Source of the DNA: CAYZTY01 sp964444665
Lineage (GTDB): Bacteria > Planctomycetota > Phycisphaerae > Sedimentisphaerales > CAYZTY01
Length of the DNA: 64,000 bases
Direction: 5' to 3'
Assembly (NCBI GenBank): GCA_964444665.1
Contig: CAYUIE010000010.1
Span: forward strand, 1-64,000
The notes under the pieces were generated by a model, which was not told the DNA's origin, ran no database searches, and saw nothing but the letters and a program-made list of their open reading frames with translations. Positions within the stretch are counted from its first letter, which is position 1. Every line of letters begins with the position of its first letter. Made by a program: the position numbers and the translations under genes. Shown here one piece after another: positions 41,480 to 51,645 of the stretch.

Positions 41480-44400
41480 ATGGCAAGGAAAAAACTGAAC
41501 AAAAAAGTTGCAATTATCGGCTCGTTGATTTTAGCCCTCTTTCTTGCGGGTGCAGTCGTGGTATTTCTTCGACTGACCCAGGACCCGAAGCAGTTTATCA
41601 AAGAAGGGGATATAGCTCGAGAAACAAAAGACTACAAAAATGCCCAACGCAGTTACCGCAAGGCCTTCGCTCTGGCAAAGGAGACGCCACTGCAGATAGA
41701 GATAGCCTTCAAGTTGGCCGACCTGTACATAGAAACGGATGAATGGATGAAAGCGGCCGGCCTCTGGAGCCGTGTTATTACACTGGACCCAAAGAATGTC
41801 AAGGCTCGCCAGACCCTGCTTGATTACATCTATGAAAGCGCCGAAAACGGCCTGTGGACACAGTGGAGGGTAGTAGAATCAAATTGCTCGGACTTTATAG
41901 ACTTGCAACCCAATCCACAATTATTCTTCCGCAGGGGAAGAGCCCGTTTTGAAATAGCGTCACGAGGGCAGACAACCGATCGCGAAAGGACCATAAATGA
42001 GGCAATAGAAGACCTGGAAAAAGCCCTCCAACTTGAACCGACTGATAGCGAGTCACATCGATATCTGGCAAAGGCAATTCTGGAAAAAGGCAATATTCTT
42101 TTTTCCAAAGGCTCTTTCAGTGAGGCAGATAAATCGATTGAAGAGGCAAAGCAATCACTCAAACAAGCAATAAATGCTTTGCCTGATGAGCCTAAGTTAT
42201 ACACAGAGCTCATCACCGTAAAGATGCTTAACGTCGAGGAGCCTAATCAACGAGATGCCCTTGAGTCTGAGTATATGGCCCTTCTAGACAAATTTAGTTC
42301 CAGCCCGGAAGTTTATATCTCACTGTCACGGTTCTATATGGCCGACAGAAAAAAATTAGATAATGCCATTGAAGCTATCGAAAAAGCGCTGGAATTGGAC
42401 CGTGAGAATGTGGACTACATTGTGTTTGCTTCTGAACTGTATTATCGTCGAGCACTTCTCAATAATCAGGAGGTTGATGTCTATAAGGCAATGGAAGTTG
42501 CGGGAAACGCCCTCGATTCACCAAGTACACAGGATATCTCCGGGCCAAGAAGGTTTAAGAATAGAATGAACAGGCTCAGGCTAAATCTTTTCCTTGGAAA
42601 TTGCTGGATTGAGCGGGCACTTGCAGCCAGTTCTCCGGATAAACAAAGTGAGAAAGAAGAATGGCTTGCCCGCGCCAGCAAAGCAGTTCATGAAATCCAG
42701 CAGATATACGGGAGCCGGGAGAATCCACAAGCCTTGATGTGGGAAGGAAGATTGGCCTTTGCCAAGGGACAAAGGAGAGACGGCATCAAGCAAATGTATG
42801 CTGCTTATGAGCAGTTAAAAACACAATTGGTAAGGGGGCACAATGTATATTTTGCTTACCTTTGTTATACGCTGGCCGGCATTTATAAAAGAGCGCCGGA
42901 AACCGGAGCCTGTGCAGACTTCCTGCGTATGGCGATAGAACATGGCCTTGCCCAATACAAGCCTGTCATTTTTCTCGATTATGCCGCCATTATGCTGAAC
43001 CTGGGCCTTGAGTATCAGGTAATAAGGATAATAGATTTCTATGAAGATACTTTCTCCGTTAACGAAACAAGCTCATTGCTATATTCTCAGGCCTGTAACA
43101 AGGCTGGTCTTTTTGACAAGGCCGAAGAAAGACTGGCGAAGATGGACCCCACTAAACCCGATACTATCAGGATTAAACTGTCAACGATACTGGCGAAATT
43201 AAGGCGACATGTTGCAGCTATCACTAGTAAAACGGAAGAACCGTTAATGTCGCTGGAAGAGCAGCAAAGGGCCGAGGACTTAAAAAGTTTTCAACTGTCA
43301 GATGTCCAGGTCAAAAAGCTTTCAAACGACGGTGTTAAACTGATTGAAACATTGTTACAATCGGACCCGAATTATGTTGACGTACCAATGCTTTCGTCTG
43401 TTTGTAACTATTATGTTAACGAAGGCAACCTTAAGTATGCGAAGCAACTAATTGAGCAGTATCTGGGGCATTTTCCAGATAACACCAGTGCCCTTATCTA
43501 TAAAGCACAACTCTACGAGCCGGAACCAAACAATATTTCACCCAAAAGACTAAACCAGATAACGGAGGAAGTTTTGTCAACTACCGTTGATGAACTTCAT
43601 CGTTATTTGAGCCTTGGTGTTTTTCACAAGGACGGTAATAGGCCCGACGAGGCCTCCGCTCAATACCAAAATGCTCTTGAAATAGACCCATGTAATTCAA
43701 CGGCTATTCTCGGTCTTTTTGATATAGCAATGAAAAGTAGTGATTTTGAGACCGTCGAGGAGTTGGTCCAGACCACTCGACGTATTAACATCGACGGCTG
43801 TGACGGCCAGTACCTTGCCGGACGTCTTGCACTGGCGCGGCATCAGTTCAAAGACGCGGTGGAGAAATTTAGTATTGCACTGAAAGAACGTCCCGTTTTT
43901 TCACAAGCTTACCTTTTCAGAAGCATCGCCCATCACTCACTTGGGAACATCCGGGAGGCAGTAGCCGATGTCAGTAAAGCCTCGACATTGAATCCTATGG
44001 ATGGAAATATTGCAAGGCGTTTTGCCGGGATTCTATATGATCGCAGTCAGAAACAGGGCACCGACATCTCGCCGAAGCAGTTCGAAGAGACACAGTCTGC
44101 CTTACTCAGAGCAGCGGCACTGAACCCGGGCGACACGAGACTGATAGGATTGTACGCGATGTATATAAGTGAAAAAGAGCCGCTGAAGGCGCTGGCCTAC
44201 AGACAGCGTATTCAAAAAATTGCTCCCAGTTTGCGAAACGCCTTAAATCTTGCAAATCTTGCCACAAACATTGCTATGGATGAAACAAATACCGAACAAA
44301 AACAGGCGCTGCTGGATATTGCCACTTCGGCATTTGAGCAGGCGCACAGTATGGATCCCGGCAGCAAAAGAGTCCTTCAAAGCTACGCCCGGTTTTATCG

Positions 44401-46210
44401 CCGTATCGGCGAGCCGGAAAAAGCCGAACAGCTTTTGGCCAAGGCACAGGATAAAAAATTGATGTGGAAGAATTATATAAGCACCAGCCAATTCGAAAAG
44501 GCTGGAGAGATACTGCAGCAGTTGTATCAGGCCGAACCCAACGATATTGACACCGTAAAAGGACTTTTAGTTCTCGCAGAGAGAACAGGAGATAAAGAAG
44601 GAGTAATGCGATACTCGGACGAGGTTTTAAAAATCGAATCTACCACTGAAAATTTCCTTTACCAGATTCAGGCTATGCTCCAGTTAGGAATTCTTGCAGA
44701 GGCCGGCAAGAAGCTTGAAAGCTTTAATGAGAAATATCCAGGTAACGAAGGGGGCATGCAGCTTCAAGCCCTTCTGGCTTTAAAAACGGGTCAGTTTAAT
44801 AAGGCCTTGGAATTGACTAATAAAGTTCTTGAGATAAAGCCCAAAAACGATAAGGCCTGGCATCTGAGGGGAAGGCTGCATCATTTGATGGGAAATTATA
44901 CTCAGGCCATCAGGGACCTGCAAAAAAGCAAGGCGCTTCACGATAGCCCTGACGTTCGTATTCAACTGGCTAAAACCTGCCTTCGTTTAGGTCGAGCAGA
45001 CGACGCTATAACGGAACTCAACACCGCACTGAATGACGAAAACGCTCCTGTCGAGACGAGGCGAATTCTCGAAGAAGTATACCTTGCGCTAGGTAGAACA
45101 CAGGAATTGCTTAAGCTATACAATGAAACCATAAGGAAATATCCCGAAGACGTCGCCTGGCATAGTCGAGCCGCCAGTTTTATGACTAAAATACGAAACT
45201 TTGAACAGGCTGAGTGGCTTTATCTCAAGGCATGGCAAAATAGTCAAAGGTTCGGCGGTAACTTTGTCTCTCTTGATGGGTACCTGATGGCGCTAAAGTC
45301 TTCCAAAAAATATGACCGGTTGTTCAGATATGCCAGAAGATATATTGATAACGAAGCAACAGCACCAATAGCATTTGGTAGAATGGCTGAAGCAAAGGTT
45401 GAGACAGGTGACAAAGTTACAGCGGCCCAGTATTACCAAAATGCCCTGGAAAAAGCCGGTAATAACAGCACGCTTGTAATGGCAATATTGAATTCAATGC
45501 ACTCAACGCTTGGCAAGAGTCAGACCGAAGCCTGGTGTCAGAACAAACTTCAGGCTGAGCCGGATTCATTTGTGGCCAATTTCACAATGTTCAGCATCCT
45601 GAATATGAGCGGCGAATACAATAAGGCTTTAGGCTACATTGATAAGTGTCTTCAGACACTACAGGACGACCCTAAGAAAGAGACATTTGTGACGCTTAAA
45701 GTTAATTGTCTACAAAGTGCATACGCGAGAACTTCCGATAATCAGTACCTTATGACCGCTGTAAGTGAATACAAAAAGCTACTGGAAAAATCGCCGAATA
45801 ATATAGGAGTCTTGAATAACCTGGCTTATATGCTGGCGGACAATAATCAGGAATTGGATAAAGCGCTGGGATATGCTCAGCATGCTCATAATCTTATTCC
45901 GGATAGCCCTGATGTTATGGATACGTATGCTTTCGTACTTTATCAGAACGGCAAATATCAGCAGGCAACCGAGATCCAGCGTTCAGCTATTCAAATCTTC
46001 GAGCAAGGTCAGGCTGCGGCACCGCCGGAGACTTATTACCATCTTGGTATGATAGTTGAAAAGCTGGGCGGATATACCGAGGCGCTTGCGGCATATAAAC
46101 AGGCATTGCAACTGGGACAGGACAAACTGTCACCAAAAGATAAACAGAGTATAGAAGAAGCTGTTGAACAACTCACCGACAAAGTAGGAAATGAAGCAAG
46201 AACTGAATAA
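41480..46210 (+). CDS. Giant TPR protein of the exosortase locus (PrsT-like)
   Basis: 1576 residues. An N-terminal membrane anchor (KVAIIGSLILALFLAGAVVVFL) carries a large domain of many TPRs, such as RDTKDYKNAQRSYRKAF-type units, FNKALELTNKVLEIKPKND and YAQHAHNLIPDSPDVMDTYA. Long TPR proteins of this size and place are known as PrsT-like parts of PEP-CTERM exosortase loci and may scaffold polysaccharide assembly and export. Function inferred from context. The Glu-rich end (GNEARTE) follows the last unit. Confidence 0.85.
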   Translation: MARKKLNKKVAIIGSLILALFLAGAVVVFLRLTQDPKQFIKEGDIARETKDYKNAQRSYRKAFALAKETPLQIEIAFKLADLYIETDEWMKAAGLWSRVITLDPKNVKARQTLLDYIYESAENGLWTQWRVVESNCSDFIDLQPNPQLFFRRGRARFEIASRGQTTDRERTINEAIEDLEKALQLEPTDSESHRYLAKAILEKGNILFSKGSFSEADKSIEEAKQSLKQAINALPDEPKLYTELITVKMLNVEEPNQRDALESEYMALLDKFSSSPEVYISLSRFYMADRKKLDNAIEAIEKALELDRENVDYIVFASELYYRRALLNNQEVDVYKAMEVAGNALDSPSTQDISGPRRFKNRMNRLRLNLFLGNCWIERALAASSPDKQSEKEEWLARASKAVHEIQQIYGSRENPQALMWEGRLAFAKGQRRDGIKQMYAAYEQLKTQLVRGHNVYFAYLCYTLAGIYKRAPETGACADFLRMAIEHGLAQYKPVIFLDYAAIMLNLGLEYQVIRIIDFYEDTFSVNETSSLLYSQACNKAGLFDKAEERLAKMDPTKPDTIRIKLSTILAKLRRHVAAITSKTEEPLMSLEEQQRAEDLKSFQLSDVQVKKLSNDGVKLIETLLQSDPNYVDVPMLSSVCNYYVNEGNLKYAKQLIEQYLGHFPDNTSALIYKAQLYEPEPNNISPKRLNQITEEVLSTTVDELHRYLSLGVFHKDGNRPDEASAQYQNALEIDPCNSTAILGLFDIAMKSSDFETVEELVQTTRRINIDGCDGQYLAGRLALARHQFKDAVEKFSIALKERPVFSQAYLFRSIAHHSLGNIREAVADVSKASTLNPMDGNIARRFAGILYDRSQKQGTDISPKQFEETQSALLRAAALNPGDTRLIGLYAMYISEKEPLKALAYRQRIQKIAPSLRNALNLANLATNIAMDETNTEQKQALLDIATSAFEQAHSMDPGSKRVLQSYARFYRRIGEPEKAEQLLAKAQDKKLMWKNYISTSQFEKAGEILQQLYQAEPNDIDTVKGLLVLAERTGDKEGVMRYSDEVLKIESTTENFLYQIQAMLQLGILAEAGKKLESFNEKYPGNEGGMQLQALLALKTGQFNKALELTNKVLEIKPKNDKAWHLRGRLHHLMGNYTQAIRDLQKSKALHDSPDVRIQLAKTCLRLGRADDAITELNTALNDENAPVETRRILEEVYLALGRTQELLKLYNETIRKYPEDVAWHSRAASFMTKIRNFEQAEWLYLKAWQNSQRFGGNFVSLDGYLMALKSSKKYDRLFRYARRYIDNEATAPIAFGRMAEAKVETGDKVTAAQYYQNALEKAGNNSTLVMAILNSMHSTLGKSQTEAWCQNKLQAEPDSFVANFTMFSILNMSGEYNKALGYIDKCLQTLQDDPKKETFVTLKVNCLQSAYARTSDNQYLMTAVSEYKKLLEKSPNNIGVLNNLAYMLADNNQELDKALGYAQHAHNLIPDSPDVMDTYAFVLYQNGKYQQATEIQRSAIQIFEQGQAAAPPETYYHLGMIVEKLGGYTEALAAYKQALQLGQDKLSPKDKQSIEEAVEQLTDKVGNEARTE

Positions 46211-46285
46211 AATAAACCGCGAAAACGACTCCTTGTGTTCAGGCACTGTTGGACGAAATGAATTTTTTCTGTGGAGTCTTTGGTA

Positions 46286-48508
46286 ATGCAGCACCCGTCT
46301 CAAATAACAAGAAGCAGGAGCGCAGCTTTGGCAGGACCTCAGGCCGCCACTAACGTTTTAACGCCGAAAGATATATTGACCATCCTGCTACGTCACGTCC
46401 TGTTGATTATTTCGATAACGTCCTTAGGAATGATAGGAGGAGGAATTATCTGGTTTCTTCTCAGCAAGTATTCTCCCAAGTATACTGCCACCACATACAT
46501 TGAGGTTCTTGCGCCAACACAAATGGACCCGATGTTAATATCCGTACCGATACCACAAAAAGATATTAGCTACCAGTTCCGTGTCTCAATGGCTGCCCTT
46601 ATTAAACAACAAAGGACTCTGGAGGAATTGCTTCAGCGTGATAAAGTCAGGGAAACTAAATGGTTCAAACAATTTGACAATGAAATTGCCAAGTCCGTTG
46701 AAGATTTAGAAGGTAATTTGGGTGCTTATCCCCAAAAAGAAAGTCAGTATATCAAGATGGCAATGACGTGTGGAGACAAGAAAGAATCAGCCCTGATTGT
46801 CAACGAGATGGTGGATTTATTTATCTCTGAACGCCGGCATTCTGCGAGGGGTGGCATAGCCGGAAAGCTTTCAGAGCTTACCAAACAGTTGACTGATATT
46901 GAGCGCGATTTGCTGCGCGCTGAAGATGAACTGGATGACATCCGCAGACAGTCAGGACTCACCGGCCTAAGCAGCGACGATCAGTTTCGAAACATAATCC
47001 ATATTAAGATGGCCGACCTGGAAATTCAACAAAGCGAGCTCATTATGGAGATGAAACAGTACGAGACCTCCCTATCGAGTCTCGAGGAACGTGCCAAGGG
47101 GCCGCTTACCGTAGAGGTAGAGCAACAAATTGAAAACGACCCCATTATGCTTGGGCTGGCCCAGCGTCTTACTTCGCTCGATGTAGAGCTTGCGAGAAAA
47201 CTCACAAGGCTGGGTGAAAATCACAGAGAAGTCAAGGAAATTGAAGAAATGTCGAAGCATGCAAAAGAGGCCAGAAGAGTCAGGCAAACCGAGATTGGTG
47301 AGCAGACCCGGCAGGCGAACATTAGAAATATGCAGGACTATGTGACGGCTTTGGAAAACCAGTTGGAAGAGATGGATAAAATGCGAAAGGCTGCCGCTGC
47401 AGAACAGCGCGAACTTGACCGATACAAAGCCCTTTATGACCAGCGCACCGCCATAAGAGACGAATTACAGAAAAGGCGCGATCAAATCAAAGGTCAGATT
47501 TCTAAATATCGTATAATGCACGAGGACCCTGAAACACCGAAAGTTCGAGCTACCGCACCAGCTCCCGAACCTCTGACGAAGAGCTCACCGCAATTGAAGT
47601 TTTATCTTCCAATCAGCACGATGCTTGGTTTCTTTTTCGGGGTAGCACTTGCCTTTTTCATTGAAGTACTTAATGACTTGATTCGAACACCCAGTGATGT
47701 TGGCAAATATCTGCATATACCTCTTCTGGGAGTGATATGTCACGCCGACGAAGACGAACAGACTGAAGGTGTTGATTTGTGTCATGTAGTGCGTCAGGCC
47801 CCTTATTCTATTATGAGCGAGTGTTACAGACAGCTTAGAACATACCTGAAGCTTGCCAGCTCTACCCAGGCTGCCAAGACATTGCTTGTGACCAGCGGTT
47901 CTCCAGGAGAGGGTAAGAGTTCTGTCGCGGTTAACCTTGCCACAACTTTCACTGCAGAAGACAAGGTGGTTCTGCTTATAGATGTCAATTTTAGGAAGCC
48001 CGCTTTTCTTAAAATGTTCCCACGGCAGTCGGCCGACAGTCTTGAACCCGGCAGGGCAGAGATTGGCTTGAGCAATCTGCTTACAGGCCACTGCACTTAT
48101 GCCGATATCATAAGACACAGCGGTATCGAAGGGCTTGATATAATTGATTGCGGCCCACTGCCGGCCAATCCTACCGAGCTGCTCGGTAACAGCAGAATGA
48201 AACAGTTGCTCCAGGACCTTCGAGACAGTTACGATTATATTATACTCGATGGGCCGCCAGTCCTGCTGGTAAGTGATGCCAAACTGCTCGCAGCCCAGGT
48301 TGATAGCACGCTATTGGTATTAAATGCCACGATTACCAGACGAGGCGCCGCACAGCGGACAATTCGTGAACTTAACGAATTAAATCACAACAGGCTTATC
48401 GGCTGCGTGCTTTTGGGTGTCAAGGCTTTGAAGGGCGGTTACTTCCAGAAACAGTTCCGTTCCTACCAGGATTACCAGAAGTCCCAGCTTGCCAGCGTAA
48501 TTCAGTAA
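46286..48508 (+). CDS. Polysaccharide co-polymerase and BY-type tyrosine autokinase (Wzz-CpsD fusion)
   Basis: 740 residues from the ATG at 46286 with GGAG nine bases before. Wzz-type: first membrane helix (VLLIISITSLGMIGGGIIWFLL), a long periplasmic coiled coil (residues 200-430) and a second helix (FYLPISTMLGFFFGVALAFF). Kinase: Walker A SGSPGEGKSSVAVNL, Walker A' LLIDVNFRKPAF and Walker B YIILDGPPVLL. The C-terminus has the tyrosine cluster YFQKQFRSYQDYQ, likely the autophosphorylation site. It sets polysaccharide chain length by its phosphorylation cycle. Part of the same operon. Confidence 0.93.
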   Translation: MQHPSQITRSRSAALAGPQAATNVLTPKDILTILLRHVLLIISITSLGMIGGGIIWFLLSKYSPKYTATTYIEVLAPTQMDPMLISVPIPQKDISYQFRVSMAALIKQQRTLEELLQRDKVRETKWFKQFDNEIAKSVEDLEGNLGAYPQKESQYIKMAMTCGDKKESALIVNEMVDLFISERRHSARGGIAGKLSELTKQLTDIERDLLRAEDELDDIRRQSGLTGLSSDDQFRNIIHIKMADLEIQQSELIMEMKQYETSLSSLEERAKGPLTVEVEQQIENDPIMLGLAQRLTSLDVELARKLTRLGENHREVKEIEEMSKHAKEARRVRQTEIGEQTRQANIRNMQDYVTALENQLEEMDKMRKAAAAEQRELDRYKALYDQRTAIRDELQKRRDQIKGQISKYRIMHEDPETPKVRATAPAPEPLTKSSPQLKFYLPISTMLGFFFGVALAFFIEVLNDLIRTPSDVGKYLHIPLLGVICHADEDEQTEGVDLCHVVRQAPYSIMSECYRQLRTYLKLASSTQAAKTLLVTSGSPGEGKSSVAVNLATTFTAEDKVVLLIDVNFRKPAFLKMFPRQSADSLEPGRAEIGLSNLLTGHCTYADIIRHSGIEGLDIIDCGPLPANPTELLGNSRMKQLLQDLRDSYDYIILDGPPVLLVSDAKLLAAQVDSTLLVLNATITRRGAAQRTIRELNELNHNRLIGCVLLGVKALKGGYFQKQFRSYQDYQKSQLASVIQ

Positions 48509-48647
48509 AAACCGGTCGGTTCACTATGAGCTCGAGACCGAAAGCTTTCCATATAAAAAATCTTAATAACTTCTCTGCTATCATCAGTTTTTGGCTTGCC
48601 CCAGGTAAGTAAATTTGGTTTGATGGAGGTTTTGTGAAAGGAATCCA

Positions 48648-49586
48648 GTGGAGAAATACCTGGTAACCGGTGGGGCCGGCTTCATCGGCTCTAACATTTG
48701 TCACAAACTGCTCGCACAAGGCTGTTTCGTCAGGATTATTGACAACCTGCTGACCGGGAAGAAAGAAAATCTTGCCGACATCATCGAAAAAATCGATTTC
48801 ATACAGGCCGATATGGGTGATTACGAGCTTGCCCGGGCCGCGATGGATGATGTTGACGTTGTCCTGCACCAGGGTGCTCTGCCATCAGTGCCGCGAAGCG
48901 TGGATGACCCGGCCGCAACGCATCAACACTGCCTTAACGCGACATTTACTCTTCTGTTGGCGGCTCGCGATGCCGGCATAAAACGTTTTGTGTATGCGTC
49001 GAGTTCCTCGGCTTACGGTGATACGCCGACTTTGCCAAAAATTGAGACTATCCAGCCTGAACCTCTTTCGCCTTATGCCGCCGCTAAACTCGCCGGCGAG
49101 TATTACTGTACCGTCTTCAGCAGGGTTTACGGCCTTGAGACAATTTCGCTTCGTTATTTTAACGTGTTTGGGCCACATCAGGACCCAACCAGCCAATATG
49201 CGGCTGCTATACCGGCCTTTGTGACCGCGATGCTGAAAGAAGTCCCGCCTACTATCTACGGCGACGGAGAACAAAGCCGAGATTTCAGTTATATTGACAA
49301 TGTCGTTGAGGCCAATTTACTTGCAGCAAGGGCAAAGAAAACATCCGGTGAAGTAATAAACATTGCCTGCGGCCAGGCCATAACTGTAAATGAGACCATT
49401 GACATAATAAACGAGCTGTTAGGCAAAAATATCAAGCCGATTTACACCGCACCTCGTCCCGGTGATGTAAAGCACTCGCTTGCGGATATTACTTTGGCTA
49501 AAAAGACAATTGGCTATGAATCCATCGTGCCATTCAAACAAGGCCTACAACGCTCAATAGACTGGTACGGTAACAATCTTTTATAA
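48648..49586 (+). CDS. NAD-dependent nucleotide-sugar epimerase (UDP-GlcNAc/UDP-Glc 4-epimerase type)
   Basis: 312 residues, extended SDR: TGGAGFIGSNICHKL, GALPSVPRSVDDP, ASSSSAYGDTPTLPK, YAAAKLAGEYY with Tyr and Lys, RYFNVFGPHQDPTSQYAAAIP and GDGEQSRDFSYIDNV. The middle resembles WbpP/GalE-type epimerases of surface polysaccharides; exact sugar unknown. A GTG start with AAAGGA before it. It supplies sugar donors to the export locus, 140 bases after the kinase gene. Confidence 0.9.
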   Translation: MEKYLVTGGAGFIGSNICHKLLAQGCFVRIIDNLLTGKKENLADIIEKIDFIQADMGDYELARAAMDDVDVVLHQGALPSVPRSVDDPAATHQHCLNATFTLLLAARDAGIKRFVYASSSSAYGDTPTLPKIETIQPEPLSPYAAAKLAGEYYCTVFSRVYGLETISLRYFNVFGPHQDPTSQYAAAIPAFVTAMLKEVPPTIYGDGEQSRDFSYIDNVVEANLLAARAKKTSGEVINIACGQAITVNETIDIINELLGKNIKPIYTAPRPGDVKHSLADITLAKKTIGYESIVPFKQGLQRSIDWYGNNLL

Positions 49587-49680
49587 CATGTACACGAATA
49601 CGAAATGAAACATTCAACCATCATCGGCAAAATTCATGACTCTTTTTGAACAAATGAAATTCAAAGAGGAATTATAAGCT

Positions 49681-51324
49681 ATGCTGAAGAAAGTTATCGT
49701 TATATTTTTGGCATTGGTAATTTTGGGCTGTGTTGCAATCGCGACAAACAGCGTGTTTCTTTATATTCTGTGCTTCGCGGCACTGGCAGTGGACATTTTT
49801 TTGGGGCTGTTAGTACTGGCGACGAAATGCGTCTGGAGGATTCTACCGGAAAATTTCAGGAGACGTGAAAAAAACACAAACCGGCTTAATATAATCATTA
49901 TCTTTTCTGTCGGCTTGTTCGTCTTCCTCAGAGAAATCCTCAATGAAAAATTCTTTTTTAGCGCTTCGGGATCTATCCGTTTACTGGGTAATACGCTGAT
50001 ACTGGTTTTTGTCATCTTTACCGCCTGGAGCTTAATAATACGAAGCAGCAAAAAAATTATAGTTGCAAGGGCCGGTGTATTTGTTTTGCTCATTGGATTA
50101 ATGATACTAATCAATTCTTTAAAATCGGGCACAATTGAAAACGTCAGTCAAATTGACAAACTCCGGTCAATCGGGTATGTCGGTTGGATTGATAAGGAAA
50201 AAGAAACAGACAAAAAAAAAGAGGGAGTGACGGTTTATGACAGCGAGTTAGCTCATAATGGCATAAACATTTATACGCCCGGAAAGTTGCCGATAGCATA
50301 CTTAGTCGATATGGAGGGAAATGTTCTGCATAAATATAAATGGCCCGAGCAAAAAAGAATAACCTCTGCAGGATGGCAGCATGTGGAACTGTATGACAAT
50401 GGTGATTTGATAGCGGTTCAGTGGGATGGTATGCTTATTAGGATGGATTGGAATTCAAATATAACGTGGAAGAAGAAGATGCGCGCACACCATGATACTT
50501 CAATTGACGAGAACGGGAAAATATATGTATTGGGCAGAGAAGATAAAATAGTATTTTGCCATTATATACCTGTGCCTATTGTTAGTGATTATATCGCGAT
50601 TTTGACACCAGAGGGAAAAACAGTAAAGAAAATCCATGTTTATGACGTCGTGAAGGAGTATATTCCACTGCATAGAATTTCAAAGGTATACTGGTGGATT
50701 CTCAAGCCAGGCAATCTTAAGGTAATACTTTCTGACAAGTTAAGGAGGAATTATGCCTGCAGGGCTATCGGTAGTGTTTTTGACTTCATGCATACTAACA
50801 ATATTGAAATTATAGACAGGGATATTGACGGTCTTTGCAAAAGGGGAGATTACTTAGTCTCAGTCCATGCGCTGGATTTAGTTGTGATTATAGACGCAGG
50901 AAAAGAAGAATTTATCTGGAGCTGGGGGCCGGGGGAGTTGGATGGACAGCATAATCCTACTTTTCTGAAGAATGGAAATATATTGATTTTTGATAACGGC
51001 CGTCACAACCGTGATTTTTCACGCGTTATAGAGTTGAATCCCATATCAAAGAAAATTGAATGGGAGTACAAAACTGAGCCTCCCAAAAACTTTTTCTCCA
51101 GTACAAGGGGCAGTTGCCAAAGATTGCCGAACGATAATACACTCATTACCGAAAGTAATAGGTGCCATGTTTTCGAGGTAACGAAAGAGGGTAAGGTTGT
51201 ATGGGAGTTTTATCCCCCTGATAAAAAATCTCAAAGCCGTAAAAGGGCGACAATATATCGTATGACGCGAATCGACAGAGTAGAAGATTCCCCTCTTGAG
51301 CAACGAATTTCCAGGAATTTCTGA
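49681..51324 (+). CDS. Membrane arylsulfotransferase-like (ASST) beta-propeller protein
   Basis: 547 residues. About four N-terminal membrane helices (about 1-140) carry a propeller domain of ASST/Arylsulfotran_2 type, with AYLVDMEGNVLHKYKWPE, AGWQHVELYDNGDLIAVQWDG, RAHHDTSIDENGKIYVLGRE, LDGQHNPTFLKNGNILIFDNG and GSCQRLPNDNTLITESNRCHVFEV. The conserved His residues (HHD, DGQHNP) match the catalytic His region of ASST. PAPS-independent transfer of sulfate between phenols is the known reaction; here it could decorate exopolysaccharide. It ends the operon. Confidence 0.8.
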   Translation: MLKKVIVIFLALVILGCVAIATNSVFLYILCFAALAVDIFLGLLVLATKCVWRILPENFRRREKNTNRLNIIIIFSVGLFVFLREILNEKFFFSASGSIRLLGNTLILVFVIFTAWSLIIRSSKKIIVARAGVFVLLIGLMILINSLKSGTIENVSQIDKLRSIGYVGWIDKEKETDKKKEGVTVYDSELAHNGINIYTPGKLPIAYLVDMEGNVLHKYKWPEQKRITSAGWQHVELYDNGDLIAVQWDGMLIRMDWNSNITWKKKMRAHHDTSIDENGKIYVLGREDKIVFCHYIPVPIVSDYIAILTPEGKTVKKIHVYDVVKEYIPLHRISKVYWWILKPGNLKVILSDKLRRNYACRAIGSVFDFMHTNNIEIIDRDIDGLCKRGDYLVSVHALDLVVIIDAGKEEFIWSWGPGELDGQHNPTFLKNGNILIFDNGRHNRDFSRVIELNPISKKIEWEYKTEPPKNFFSSTRGSCQRLPNDNTLITESNRCHVFEVTKEGKVVWEFYPPDKKSQSRKRATIYRMTRIDRVEDSPLEQRISRNF

Positions 51325-51645
51325 CGAAATTTGATTCCATTCTGTACGGTAAGGTCCGGGCACTTATTTCTCCGGATAGAATTCAAGTCCCAAAAAAACA
51401 GACCAGCCTATACATATCGCGACCAAGACCGATAAGAAATAAATTAGCAATATATAGCTTCAGACTGTTCACAAGTCTTGCTTGTAACTGATTCTATTCG
51501 AAAAAGTGTTCAATTTTTTTAACCGATATGTTTATACGCTTATATTTTTATCAGGGAAAAAAACAGCCACTTGCTGTATGTTCAAAAACCTTTTCGTTAT
51601 CTTATTAAAATTGGGGGCCAACGACTATGAAGACCGTATAAAGAA
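51325..51645. other. Intergenic region between the export locus and the kinase gene
   Basis: About 320 bases, AT-rich. An ACAAG..CTTGT pairing lies at about 51471-51485, without a T-run. No gene or clear promoter is seen. Confidence 0.4.

Noticed and set aside
51471..51485. ACAAG/CTTGT pairing as a terminator after the arylsulfotransferase-like gene
   Set aside because: Very short stem and no T-run.
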